NCBI GenBank assembly: GCA_039090855.1
Contig: CM076995.1
Span: 117,924,770 to 117,988,769, forward strand
Source of the DNA: Macrothele yani
Lineage: Eukaryota; Arthropoda; Arachnida; Araneae; Macrothelidae
Length of the DNA stretch: 64,000 bases
Direction of reading: 5' to 3'
Shown here piece by piece: positions 10,404-21,640 of the stretch. A program made the position numbers and the translations under genes. Position 1 is the stretch's first letter. Each line of letters begins with the position of its first letter. The notes under the pieces are model-generated. The model was not told where the DNA came from. It saw nothing but the letters and a program-made list of their open reading frames with translations, and did no database searches.

Positions 10404-10612
10404 GATTGGAGGTTTAACGACCACCGTGAGCAACTCAATGGGCTATAAGCAGTCGCCCGTCCCTAATTTAGGGACACTGGTTCCAGGGAAGGGAGAGAGC
10501 CAGTGCCGTAAGACAAACCCAACATCCATGCCTCACCGGGATTCGAACCCGGACCCCGTTCGGACGAATGATCAGAGGCCATCGCTTAGACCACTGCGCC
10601 ACCGGGGCGGCA
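10389..10612 (-). mobile_element. SINE copy 7
   Basis: Complete family member with a 16-T run on the left and the head ending ccaccggggcggc on the right. It carries the box B complement gggattcgaacccgg. The target duplication is unclear because the left flank is a TA microsatellite. Confidence 0.88.
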
Positions 10613-11290
10613 CTACATATTTGGTAAAATTGTGTTGATAAATACATTGTGGCCAAGCTATCACGATCACCGGACCTTATTACGCAAAGTAGCTATCCCG
10701 CAGATGCTGCTGACACAAGAATCGGTATAAAAAGGGAAAGCTGAAGGCATACAAAGACTAATGAAGAGCATTGCGCAAGAAATAATGGGCGATCTGAAAT
10801 GACTTTGAATGTGGAATGATCATGAGTTCTCGACAGTAGGGATCCAGCGGGGGCACTGGGACGATCGCACACCCCCCCCCTCCTAAACCCTAACGAAGTT
10901 TTTACGTTTACAGCAGCGAAGATCGAAAATGATTAACTGTGTTATTTTGTTAGCAGTTTTTCTAAAAAAAATTTACAATTAAACTTACTACGGAATGGAA
11001 TTAAAAATACGTATTACATTGATTTAGCTTCAGTAAAGAGGGAGGGAGAGAGCGAGAGAGAGTGGGGGGGGGGAGAGAGCCCAAAAGATAAAGGGAAGAC
11101 AGGAACAGCGGGGGAAAAAAGTATGGTGGAATTATTTGTAAGTTCTTTGCTATTGTCATATTGTCTAGCGCAGCGGTCTCAAACTCAGACCCTTGGAAGG
11201 GCCACTTTCCAGTTTTGGAGGAATATAGGGGGCCGCATAAATATTAATAAATTTTTATAAAAAACTATCAACTTTACAAAACCACACCAA
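10613..11290. other. Unrecognised stretch with simple repeats
   Basis: No gene recognised. Contains a C-run near 10872 and GA-rich sequence near 11040-11090. The segment near 11160-11230 (gcggtctcaaactc, gggccgcat) looks like the edge of a dispersed repeat, but I cannot name the family. Confidence 0.4.
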
Positions 11291-11295
11291 TGCCT

Positions 11296-11482
11296 TTGTT
11301 TTCCCAATTCAGTGATTGAAAGACATTTTCCAATGTGGCATTAAAGAGTTTGGGAGATATAGTGTCACCTTGTCTCACTCCCTTTCCAATTTTTATGGGT
11401 GCTGTATTCTCAAATAGCCGAATCTTCGCATTTTCATTTTCATATATGTTATTGATAATATTAATGTATGTATCTTCAGTAA
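11296..11482 (-). mobile_element. RTE-clade LINE, copy L4: inverted upstream segment
   Basis: Minus-strand LINE sequence covering codons from EDAYINIINN through RT motif B to FQSLNWENKG. It is opposite in orientation to the rest of the same copy, which starts immediately to the right. Together they form a second 5'-inverted insertion of the family. Confidence 0.82.
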
Positions 11483-12145
11483 AATGCTTTTACAGGAAAT
11501 GAAGAGTTATCGATTGATCGGGGAAAGCTGGAGATAACCAATTCCTACATTTATCTTGGACAGCAGATATCAAGTGAGGTCACATTGATGAAGAAATTAA
11601 TCGGCGTATAAAACTTGCCTGGAAAGCTTTTGGAAGAAACAGCATAATTTTCAAGAGCAATATGCCATTATGTCTTAAAAGAAAAGTGTTTAATCAGTGC
11701 ATCCTTCCAGTGCTTACATATGGTGCAGAGACGTGGACCTTAACTAAAAGAGACATACAAAGGCTGCAGACAACTCAAAGCAGCATGGAGAGGTGCATGC
11801 TTGGTGCAACCAGGAGAGATAAGAAGAGGAACTCGTGGATCAGAAAAATGACAAGAGTGGAAGACATCATGATCAGAATAAAATCCCTGAAATGGCAATG
11901 GGCTGGACATATTTGCCAGAAGGACAGACCATAGATGGACAGCTGAGATTTTAGACTGGATTCCAAGGGACAGGAAAATACCCAGAAGAAGGCCACATGG
12001 GAGATGGGTGGATGAAATTCGAAAGTATGCGGGTAACATGGAGGAGACTGGCACAAGACAGAGCGTTGTGGAAGAAACTTGGGGAGACCTTCGTCCAGCA
12101 GTGGATTGATAATGGTTGACAATGATGATGTTGATGATGATGATA
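11483..12145 (+). mobile_element. RTE-clade LINE, copy L4: 3' segment
   Basis: Plus-strand LINE 3' part, from NAFTRNE (diverged) through the C-terminus LPVLTYGAETWTLTKRDIQ and the terminal WRRLAQDR-type block, to the 3' tail of ATG/GATGAT repeats at 12119-12145. Relative to the complete copies, about 55 codons, including the FADD catalytic motif, are missing at the join with the inverted segment. The frame is open only in 11662-11934, and several small indels follow. Confidence 0.87.
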
Positions 12146-14000
12146 GGGACTATTGCCTTGGCTGTGAAACGGGCCTTAATCGTCTGGAATAGTTGCTTTC
12201 CCATCATCCAGTTTTTATGAACTAAAACCGCGGAAACGATTTCCAAATATTTTACTTTTTTTTTATATTCCCTTTTATTTTTAATACTTCATTTGAAGCT
12301 GACGTAGAAAATTCCTGGCTATTTTTTTAACCATCTTCATGTGGAGTTTCCGCAAAATATTATATAAAATCTTTTTCCTAAGGTTAGAGGTCCTAGCCGT
12401 GAGGCTCCCCGAAATGCGGGGGGGGGGGGGGGTTATCAGTATGTCCCTGTGCAGAGTGATATTTCAGGGAAGGTTGTACTCAATGCTCGTGTTAGTGCTA
12501 TGAATTTTTCCATATATCAGGTTAGGAGCGCCGACTTCACCAAATTATTGGGGGGGCATGAAGAGGTCAGACGTGAGAGGAGCACATTTCTTCCATTGTC
12601 AGGAGGAAACTTAAGAAAAAGGGGAGTGGGAAGGTAAACTAACAGATTCGACCTATATTTTAAAACGCAATTGTAATTGCTTATTAGCAAATGAACAAGG
12701 AAACAGAAATATTTTTAGCAGAATATTAATATTTGAAAAAATAAAATTCAACCTGTAATTTTATAAAAACATCAGGAGAGATTTTATTTCTAAACGTTTA
12801 TAGAAAAAATGAGAAATTAGCTGTGTTTCTGAAACAAAGATCAAGAAGCGCAAAAGATCAACAGATAAAGGCGCTAGAGATTATACGTTTCTGTATTTTC
12901 ATTTATTTTATTTTTGGTAATTGTTTTAAACATTTACCACGTATGTCAAACACAATACGGGGCTGACAATCCAGTTTCTTTTCAAATAAGCAATATAGGG
13001 GGGGGGGGGATTTTACTTTCGTTATTTATTATTTATTTTTTGAAATAAATCGCTTTATCCTCACAAGGTGGAGCTTATTCCACCTTATGAGGCTAAAGCG
13101 ATTATTTAATTAAACAGGACGAAAAAATATTGGGTGGGTACTGCCCCCATAAAGTTAGTGGAGGGGCAATATTCACCTTGCCTTCCCATAATCGACGCCT
13201 ATGTATCGGGTCTGTGGGCGCTGCCGTAAGCCCGTAACCCATTGCAATAATAATAATAAGTCCTAAAGTTAGAAGTGAGTTTCTTTGTTTCAGAAAATAA
13301 TTTGATAATCTTTAGGCTGCACTTCGTAATTCTCCAGTGAGAAATAAAATTATCGCTCCTTAAAAATCGTTTTATCAGATAAAAATTAAACAGAGCGAAA
13401 GAAATCTTGGAGAAGGCTTTCTTTGTACATCCATATATATTTATTTCTTAATTATTATATCTCAGCGTTTTAGTACTTTATTAAAGGAAAAAATTAACTT
13501 TTAACACCAAGTAGTGTCTGGTAACTTTTCCATTTAAAAGGGTTTTTCATTTGCGCTGGAGTTCTCATATCTTTCCCTCTTAGAAACCGTTCCTTTTTTT
13601 CTGACAGCTTCACGAACTTCTGTGTGCTACCACTAAAAATCCTTGACCACTTCTGACTCTTCATCCCCCTGCTCCTATTGACCCTCCGAACCCATTTGGA
13701 GAACCCAAAGCGAAGACAAAAAACAGTACTCCATTTCAATTTTTCCGGGTCGGCGCGAAATTTAAGAGCTCAGAAAAACATGAGAACGCAAAATAAAGAA
13801 GTATTTAACAAGTGGCGTTTACATTACACCCTGAAAAAGAAAAAAGGCTTTCCGCCAGGAAGCAACACTTTATTTCATCTGAAGCTAAAATAAAAAAGGA
13901 AAGTAAGAAAGAAAAAAAAAAACAAAAAAAAAAGTGGGAGGAAACGAGAAAGTGCTCATGTTGAAGAAGCAAATATTGTGCGTTGAGAGAGAGCTATGTT
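12146..14000. other. Unrecognised AT-rich stretch upstream of FBXL14
   Basis: Contains a G-run at about 12418-12432, a second G-run near 13001, and an imperfect palindrome at 13043-13108 (arms around cgctttatcctcacaaggtgga). Open frames such as 13494-13739 are basic and low-complexity and resemble no protein I know. Part of this region may be FBXL14 upstream sequence. Confidence 0.45.
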
Positions 14001-14004
14001 CGTG

Positions 14005-14080
14005 AAGTAGCCAATGAAACATCGAGCCGTTGTGATGTCACGACGCATACCGCGCCCTCTTTTGAGCGATCAGTGCCGCT
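14005..14080 (+). promoter_or_regulatory. Candidate FBXL14 core promoter
   Basis: Upstream of the gene lie a CCAAT box (14011-14015), a CRE-like TGATGTCA (14033-14040) and an arthropod-type initiator TCAGT (14070-14074), in a locally GC-richer stretch within an AT-rich neighbourhood. The spacing to the chosen start codon is about 125 bp. These are motif matches only, with no clear TATA box or downstream promoter element. Confidence 0.35.
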
Positions 14081-14197
14081 CGGCCTTGTGGTGGAGAAGC
14101 GTACCGTCGTTAGTTTTGTATGTAAACTTGTATGAAATTATTAATATTATTAGTTCAGATCTGGCGTCAACAAGAAATTACGCTTTGCCATCAACAG

Positions 14198-15412
14198 ATG
14201 GAGAGTGGCAGCTTGGGTCCGAAGGCCCATATATCGTGCCTTTATCCGGAGATTTTAGCCCTGATCTTCAGTTACTTGGACGTTCGTGACAAGGGACGCG
14301 CTGCTCAAGTCTGCTGCTCGTGGCGCGATGCTGCATACCACAAGTCCGTATGGCGGGGTGTCGAAGCCAGGTTGCACTTGCGTCGCGCCAACCCGTCTTT
14401 GTTTAACAGCTTGGTGATTCGTGGTATCCGTCGAGTTCAAGTCCTTAGCCTTCGAAGGACTCTACGGGACGTGGTCCAAGGCGTTCCGAATTTGGTAAGT
14501 CTTAATCTCATCGGATGCTACAACCTCACGGACGCTTGGTTGAACCAGGCGTTCGTTCAAGAGATGCCTTCCTTAACTGTGCTCAATCTCAGTATGTGTA
14601 AACAGGTGACAGATTCCAGTTTACGCAGGATAGCTCAACATTTAAAAAACCTCGAAGAACTGGATTTAGGTGGGTGTTCGAACGTAACGAATACGGGCCT
14701 TTTACTAGTAGCATGGGGCCTCAGGAAATTGCGGCGACTCAACCTTCGTAGCTGTAGGCACGTGTCCGATGCTGGCATTGGGCACCTGGCGGGTATGAGC
14801 CCCGAAGCCGCCGAAGGTACCCTTTCCATCGAGCACCTGGGCCTTCAGGACTGTCAGAAGGTTACTGACGACGGCTTGCGACATGTTAGTGTGGGCTTGA
14901 ATAATTTGAAGAGCATCAACTTAAGCTTTTGTGCAAATGTGACAGACTGTGGTTTGAAGCACCTGTCCAGAATGGCTTCCCTGCGTGAATTAAACCTTCG
15001 CAGCTGCGATAACATCTCTGATCAAGGACTATCCTACTTGTCGGAAAACAACTCGCATGTGACAGTGCTAGATGTCAGTTTCTGTGACAAAGTGGGTGAT
15101 CAAGGCATGCTTTACATTTCTCAAGGAATGTTCAATCTACGAAACCTCAGTTTGAACGCGTGTCCCATCAGTGATGAGGGATTGTTCAGGATAGCTAGAA
15201 CACTTACAGATTTGCACACATTAAACATAGGTCAATGTAGCAGAGTTACAGACAAGGGGCTCAGTTTAATTGCTGAACATTTACATAGACTTATGTGCAT
15301 AGATCTTTATGGATGTACAAATATATCAACTGTGGGACTTGAAAAAGTTATGCAATTACCTCAGCTGAGTGTCTTGAATTTAGGCTTGTGGCAAAAAAGT
15401 TTTCTGCAGTGA
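14198..15412 (+). CDS. FBXL14: F-box and leucine-rich repeat protein 14 (Partner of paired orthologue)
   Basis: A single open exon of 404 codons from the chosen ATG. The protein begins MESGSLGPKAHISCLYPEIL and aligns by eye with the FBXL14/Ppa family from its first residues. The F-box (about residues 10-55) contains DVRDKGRAAQVC and WRDAAYHKSVWRGVEA, which is close to invariant in this family. About eleven cysteine-containing LRRs follow, each with a C-x-x-VTD-x-GL type core (GCYNLTD, MCKQVTD, GCSNVTN, SCRHVSD, SCDNISD, FCDKVGDQG, QCSRVTDKGL, GCTNIS). Such proteins link substrates to SKP1-CUL1 ubiquitin ligases; known targets include Snail-type factors in vertebrates and Paired in flies. An in-frame ATG at 14132 would add 22 residues that do not look conserved, so 14198 is preferred. 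The C-terminus departs from the family after LNLGLWQ and ends KSFLQ, so a short last exon may lie elsewhere. No repeat interrupts the gene. Confidence 0.95.
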   Translation: MESGSLGPKAHISCLYPEILALIFSYLDVRDKGRAAQVCCSWRDAAYHKSVWRGVEARLHLRRANPSLFNSLVIRGIRRVQVLSLRRTLRDVVQGVPNLVSLNLIGCYNLTDAWLNQAFVQEMPSLTVLNLSMCKQVTDSSLRRIAQHLKNLEELDLGGCSNVTNTGLLLVAWGLRKLRRLNLRSCRHVSDAGIGHLAGMSPEAAEGTLSIEHLGLQDCQKVTDDGLRHVSVGLNNLKSINLSFCANVTDCGLKHLSRMASLRELNLRSCDNISDQGLSYLSENNSHVTVLDVSFCDKVGDQGMLYISQGMFNLRNLSLNACPISDEGLFRIARTLTDLHTLNIGQCSRVTDKGLSLIAEHLHRLMCIDLYGCTNISTVGLEKVMQLPQLSVLNLGLWQKSFLQ

Positions 15413-17528
15413 CACAACTTTAAAAAAAAAGAAGGGTGGAAAAAATTGAACCACTTCCAGGAAGAAGTAACACCTCTCATCAAAATGAAATTGTGTTCAA
15501 GCTGCTTTTCTTTTTCAAGAATGTTATGTTTAACGACTTTTATGTGCATCGATGGCTAGGAGTTCACATCTCTGTGATGCAAGTGCTTATTGTTATAAAT
15601 CAAATTGATCAATGCGTACATGAAGAAAAGCATCTCATTTTCTATAGATGGAAATATAAGCAAAGAAAAAAATCATGAACTTGGATAACTTATTTTTTTA
15701 TGGTCTGTATAAATTTGTATTATACATTTGTAATTTGTGTACATAGATAGCATATGCCTTATTAATACACAAGGTGCTCATTGTTAAAATCTTATGCAAG
15801 AACCTGAGAAAGTAAATGTTATTTACCTACTTCCGTTTCTCTGAGTTGGAATTAGTAGTTTTGCTGATACTATTTTCACCAGTAACAGCTTTTATTTTTC
15901 TTTATACTATAGGTATATTTAGGCTGCTGTGAGAATTATGATTTTCAAGACGTTATTTGTTGATATTGAATGAAGGGTCTGTTTAGATTTGTGCATGTTG
16001 CTATAACTATTTGTATAGCATTATGTGCTTAATACACAAACAAAATATACTGCATATTAGAACATTGGGAAGTTTTACATGGTATCTTTCATTGTATTAG
16101 ATTGAACCACACTATATTGTGTGAAACATCACAGTAAGTAAAAATCTCTGTAATTATTTGTTTAAGTACTGATATTGAACAGAGGTTTTTGGCAATTGTG
16201 TTAAGTGAATTACCATAACTTTTCTTTAAACATACAGCGCTCGAGCATTACCTTTTTGTATTGGAAATAAAATGTTATCAAGTCATATGCAAGTCTTACA
16301 AAGGTGGAAAAGCTAGGGAGGAAGCAAAATTTCCCAAAGTAAGATCTCACTCAGATTTGTTTTTACAACATTTGTATAAAGAAGTTGGTCACATTATTTT
16401 TGTTGATCTATACTATGGAAATGCATTATTCAAGTGAATATTATTTATTTAGCATAGTATAAATCAATTTATTTAGTGGTGTAATATATGGTATATATTT
16501 ACATAGCTTCAAGCTTTTGCTCTCCACTGGGAGGCATTTTTCAAGTCAGGAGTTTCAGCTTTTTGTGTTTAACCTCTGTGCCTTGAAGAAACCTCTTATT
16601 GGAGAGCAAAAGCCTAGTGATTTGTATGTACCAGACTACATTAAGTAGACAAATGGATTTATACTGTGCTGTAAGCACTTTAAACTTGAGTTTGGTGTAC
16701 TTTTAATTAATATTATTTATTTACTTATTAATTGTTTGTATACCATTTCAGGGGGAAAGAAATTGTGTGCAGTATGGAAACAAAGAATTTCTACTAGAAA
16801 AATCTTTTTATTCAGTAGAGTATTATTTTTAACTTAACTACAAAATACAAGACTGCTTTTTTCGTTTTTTACATTTTAATATGAAAATTGTTTGCAAAGT
16901 CGTGAGTTGACAGCAGCTTTAATCAAGAGTATGGCTATAATCTTATAAATAAACATTTTCTAGTTTTATTTCTCATGAAGATCATTTTTAACAAAAAACA
17001 GGTAAATGGTTTTTCTCCCAAAAGACTGAAAAGGCTTTAAAAATATATTTTGTATCTACAAAGCAATTTTCTACAAAGAACATTTTTCTAGTGTAACAAG
17101 AACTGCTGTTTACATTAAAATGTAATTTGAATTTTTTTTTTTTAACCTAGAGTATTACTATTTTTGACTGACTTTCTATAAATGATATTTATGTTGAAGC
17201 TGTGTAAAATAAAATTTTGACTCAGCTGTACAAAAAGCACGTATAAACAAATGTAACATGCCAATTCATTGAAAAAAATTAATTTGAATTGGATTAAACA
17301 ATTGAAATTATGCAGAAGAATTGAATTCTTTTGGAAAATAATTATCCAGTGACAAGTATTAGAAATTAGTTAAAGGAAAATAAAAGCTAACCTTAAAGAA
17401 AAGCTCACCAGAATTTATTTTTTTTTATCTCTAGAAACAAAAATGCAACAAAAAATTTGAATGAAATATTCAACAAAAGTACTCCAGCTCTTCACAGTGC
17501 GATAATTTTTTTCTTTCACTACTAAGTA
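15413..17528 (+). other. Probable FBXL14 3' region
   Basis: AT-rich non-coding sequence directly after the stop codon, free of recognised mobile elements until the SINE at 17540. The first AATAAA hexamer after the stop is at 16266-16271 and others follow (for example near 16947 and 17206), so a 3' UTR of roughly 0.9-1.8 kb is plausible. An imperfect fold-back lies at about 16512-16612 (cttttgctctcca on the left, tggagagcaaaag on the right). Confidence 0.45.
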
Positions 17529-17539
17529 AGCAGTGCAAG

Positions 17540-17751
17540 GCCGCCCCGGGGGCACAATGGTCTAAGCGATGGCCTCTGATCATTCATCCGAAAGGGGTCC
17601 AGGTTCGAATCCCGGTGAGGCATGGATGTTGTGTTTGTCTTATGGCACTGGCTCTCTCCCTTCCCTGGAACCAGTGACCCTAAATTAGGGATGGGCAACT
17701 GCTTATAGCCCATTGAGTGGTTAAACCTCCAATCCAAAAAAAAAAAAGATG
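17540..17751 (+). mobile_element. SINE copy 8, with target duplication
   Basis: Plus-oriented family member: head gccgccccgggggcacaatgg, box B ggttcgaatccc, body and an A-run at 17736-17748. The 11-bp duplication agcagtgcaag is at 17529-17539 and 17752-17762. It lacks part of the terminal CACGGTGGTCG block. Confidence 0.9.
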
Positions 17752-17762
17752 AGCAGTGCAAG

Positions 17763-19080
17763 TAAGAAACAAACAACAAAAAAACAACTGAGGTGTGTGT
17801 AGACAGTGTCTACAAATACCTTATTTTTAAATATTCTTCTTATTAAAAACCTTTGTATTGTACTTATATTTACAATATAAAATGTGAAAAAAATCGAGAT
17901 GTGCAGATGAACGTTATCTATATACATAAATCATCGAAAACTGTTCACTTGGCAGTAAAATGGCTGCTACGTTCATGCCCCTATGTTAAATTCCAATGTA
18001 AGTACAAACTGAACAATTATGGAAAATAATAGATCCGTATTTCTTTTACATGCAATCTATTCTGTAATTCTCACAAATTCCAGGTGCTGTGCCGAAATGT
18101 GAAGTAGGAAAAAACAAAATAATTAAGAATATTTTAAGGTCTAGTAAGTATCAAAAGAATTTTTGTACTGCCTGAAAAATTTCTTTAGCAATGTCATTTC
18201 CAGGTATTGCAGTTATTTTCTTCACAGAATGCCGAACAGTATATTTGCAACATAAAAATACAGTGTAATTGGAAATATTCACTCCTTTACCTTGCAAGTC
18301 CCATTGGGTGCAATTTTTCTTTTCTTTAATGCCATGAAAGACAGTATATAAACACCAGTAAATAGTAATAGTGACTGGGTGTTCCTTTCAAAAAACTTGA
18401 GAGACAAATCTAGAGTAAAAACACAGCCACTAAAAGACTTTTATGCTGTAAATGAAATAGCCTCTGTTCCAAAACTTTAAAAATTCTGATTTTGAGAAAT
18501 ACTAGATAGAAATTTATAAACCATAGTACAAAATTTGTAATTTTTGCTGCATTTCAAGTAAAGTTGATTTGTCCTATCAGCTACAAAATGAAATCTGAAA
18601 ATCTCAAAAAGCAAAACTTATCAATTTCGTGAATATTCAATTATTATTTTGTCTTGGGTGGGGGGTGGGGGTGGCAAAATGTGTTAATTTTAGCAGTTTG
18701 GCAGCATACTCCAAACCAAAGTTAATGTTCAAGAGGAGGTTTGCTCGTCCAGTGGTCAATGGTAACTTCCCTATAATGCACTCCCATTGATGTCACTGTC
18801 TTTACAGTAACAGGTGAAGCACATGCATAATTACTAAAAAAAAATATTTCATGTGCGTATAATTTTTTTCTTTTCTCGGGCCCTGATTTAGATAGGTTCT
18901 TGAAATATTTACTCAGAAATATCTAACTTGGATTCATTTAGTATGAAATCCCATCTTTAGATAAGGCTAAAAGCTATTTTTTCATGAAAACAAAACAAAA
19001 AACAAGAAATGACTTACCTGAAAAACTGCTCCTTTTTAAGTTGCAGTTTTCAGAAGCTTGCATTTTAAACTTTTTTTTTC
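17763..19080. other. Unrecognised AT-rich stretch
   Basis: No gene or mobile element recognised; a G-rich run lies near 18655-18675. Open frames are short. Confidence 0.45.
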
Positions 19081-19084
19081 TTCT

Positions 19085-21640
19085 CTTTTCATTGTAAATT
19101 AACGTGCCTCATTCATATCATAGTCTTTGTTTTTACAAGCAACCTTATTGGTGCACTGTAATTTGGAGGCAACTTTTTCTTCATTGATTCCAACCCATGC
19201 GCAGTTTCTTTAATCCGTTTTCTCCATGAATTTGTAAAAAAAAAAAAAATCTTCTCTTCACTGCTAACAACAATCATCCAGTCACTTGAGGGATGCACAA
19301 GTCCTCCTCTGGTAATAAAACTTATCCAGTCAGGAAGATGAGTTATATTTCTAGGGAAATTTAGAGGTTGATTCTGCCAAAGTTCAGGGCTAGCTGCTAA
19401 GCCCAGAGAATGCACAAATAACAGTCAATTAAATATACTCAAACAAAAGTCAATTATCAATGGTATTAAGATATGTCGATGCTTTTGCTGCGAGAAAAAC
19501 GTGTGCGGATTCGCTTCTTTGACTCAGTCTGGTGAGCGAAGACCAACAGCATAACTCAAGCAACTCTTTTAGAGTCTTTGCTGTTCTGATTTGAAGACCT
19601 TTGATACGATCACCTGCTAGCATTCCCATGACAACATGAATGAGCATATGGAGGGGAATGAACCATTGCTTTGCTGTACAGTTCGCTCGAAAAGATAACA
19701 CTTCGACTACCTCAGTCACTCTCGTGCTTCCACCTGTAACAGCAAGTCTTTCGCGAGAGTTGTTTCAGTTTGTGTGAAGTGTCAATAAATTAAAATGAGT
19801 GGTATTATATCTTAAATTTGTGGCTTTGTAAGATTCAAACTGTTTTGATAAATTTTATGAAAGCTTTCCTGAACATCTACTGTCAGAACTTAAAGAACTC
19901 TATGCTTCAAATTTTGATACAGCTGAACTAAAAATTAACTGAAGGTGTTTTATTCCCTCGATGAATACAAAAACAAATCAGTAAAAAACATTGTGTTACA
20001 TAAAGTTGAATAAATTGCACATAGTGTTTAGTGAGGTGTACAAATTAGCAGACCTAATATTACAGTTTCCATCAACAACTACAACTGTCAAAAGAAGGTT
20101 TTCTGCATTAAAAAGAATTAAGATATATCTTAGATCCACACAAGAACATGCACATTCGAGCAACTTGGCTGATTCGTCAATAGAGAAAAACATTCTTTTT
20201 AATTATATGAAAAACTACCCGGAAGAAACTTTTTGTGAAAACTTAACACTCAAGTTCGCACAAATGGAAAGAAGAATGGGGTTCATGTACAAATAAAGTA
20301 TTCAAATCCTAATCCTCATAATTATTTGGTATCGTGTTAGCTATAGCATGTACCTAAAATAAGTTACTTCTATTACTTAACAATTAAAAATTAAACCGCA
20401 ATTTCTAAAAAAACTACTGTGGGGGAGGATAGGGGTGACGGGTGAGATAGCCCAGGTCTCGGACCCAAGATATGGCACTGGTAACCAGCAATGTACTTCA
20501 GCGCTTCGTGGGACATGGAATAGACAATTCAACATCTTGTCAACAATCTAGAGTAACTGAGAAAGTTCATCTTCTGTACTTTTGGGATCTTCTGCATATA
20601 AAGATGCCCGAGGGGAGGAGGGAAGCAGCAGCCGTAATGCAGTTTTCATCATCAGAAAACAATGTTTCTTTTCATGTAGAAATTTCCAGTCATTTTTCTG
20701 ATTGTTAATAATTTTATCCTGTGTTTAATTTCTAAAGTTGTTGTACGGTCATAAGTTCAGACCAGTGAATGAACTTGAGCAGATGAGCTTCCTAAAATGT
20801 CTTGGTTAAGCCTGTGTGTTAGCAAATACTGAATATTATATTTCTCTTTCAAACCCTCAAAACAAAAAAAAAAACACAGATTTGACGCTGACCAAAATTC
20901 CCCTTTGAAAAGGTAAAAGGGATCTTTCATCAACAACTTGCATTTCAAGGAAAGTTACATAATCATCTTACAAAAGCTTTAACTGAGACTCAAAATTTTC
21001 CAAGGCCGATCTGTACTTCTTGTCGTCAAATGGTAAATGAGAATTCATAACATTAAAAAATTGATCAATTAGATGATTTGATCAGCAGCATGAGATATTT
21101 CAGAAAATAAATATTTCAAGACATTTCCAACAGTGTCTGACAATAATTGTGTTGCATATTTCGCAGTTTGTCTTTCCTTTGACATTCAAGTGCTTCTGTG
21201 TGATTCTGAATGCCAATTTTAGTTCACCATTGTCAGTTTCAAAAATATCCCTGAGCAATTGAAAATTGATAACCGTATTGTTAATCATAAGTTCAGACCA
21301 GTGAATGAACACTATCGAGTATGTGATTTCTGAGTGATTTTTTATCATGTGAAGGATGTCTGTGAAAATATATACATACTTTTCTATCAGGATTTTCTAG
21401 ATTATTAAAATTAAATTGAAAAGTTTTTTCAGTTGAAATATTTAATTCCCTCCAGAGTCTTTGAGTGATTGGTCCCAAGTTTAATATTAATGCTGCTACA
21501 CGGAAACCAATTTTTTCCAAAGCTCGTATTGATTTTAATGCTGTACTGGTTATGTCCCTGGGCTCAGTGTTTCTTTCAGGACTTCTTAGTGGGGGAGGGG
21601 GGGGCAAATGGAACCTTAGAGGGGACAAGTTTTCCATTTT
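19085..21640 (-). pseudogene. Broken P-element-like (THAP9-related) transposase
   Basis: Minus-strand pieces follow the order of a P-element transposase. At 21300-21570 there are EKIGFRVAALI, LWRELNISTEKTFQFNFNN and a PDRKV-IY-F---PH-KK-LRNH block. At 21100-21290 comes INFQLLRDIFETDNGELKLA with ITQKHLNVKG. At 20750-20950 is GLKEKYNIQYLLTHRLNQD followed by a degraded ESFFSQ-RS-type block, then HRIKLLTIRKMTGNFYMK. At 19100-19370 is the C-terminal NITHLPDWISFITRGGLVHP block, ending KTKTMI-MRHVN. The pieces lie in several frames with stops. A plus-strand hAT fragment lies between the central and C-terminal blocks. This was a DNA transposon or THAP9-like gene and is now dead; the THAP domain is not found. 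Confidence 0.8.
19840..20296 (+). pseudogene. hAT transposase C-terminal fragment (dimerisation domain)
   Basis: An open plus-strand frame at 19991-20296 carries the hAT C-terminal dimerisation signature: LADLILQFPSTTTTVKRRFS, then ALKRIKIYLRST and a following N-L-A--SIEK segment. Upstream, a FDKFYESFPEHLLSELKELY-like stretch in broken frames near 19830-19940 belongs to the same protein. The sequence resembles ZMYM1-like hAT relatives. The zinc finger and catalytic core are missing. It sits antisense inside the P-element-like remnant. Confidence 0.72.

Noticed and set aside
9331..10638. Open frames with TTVSNSMGYKQSPVPNLG
   Set aside because: They are translations of the SINE body, repeated with every copy, not a protein family.
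14132..14197. Upstream ATG for FBXL14
   Set aside because: The extra 22 residues are not family-like, and orthologues begin just before the HISCL motif, which fits the ATG at 14198.
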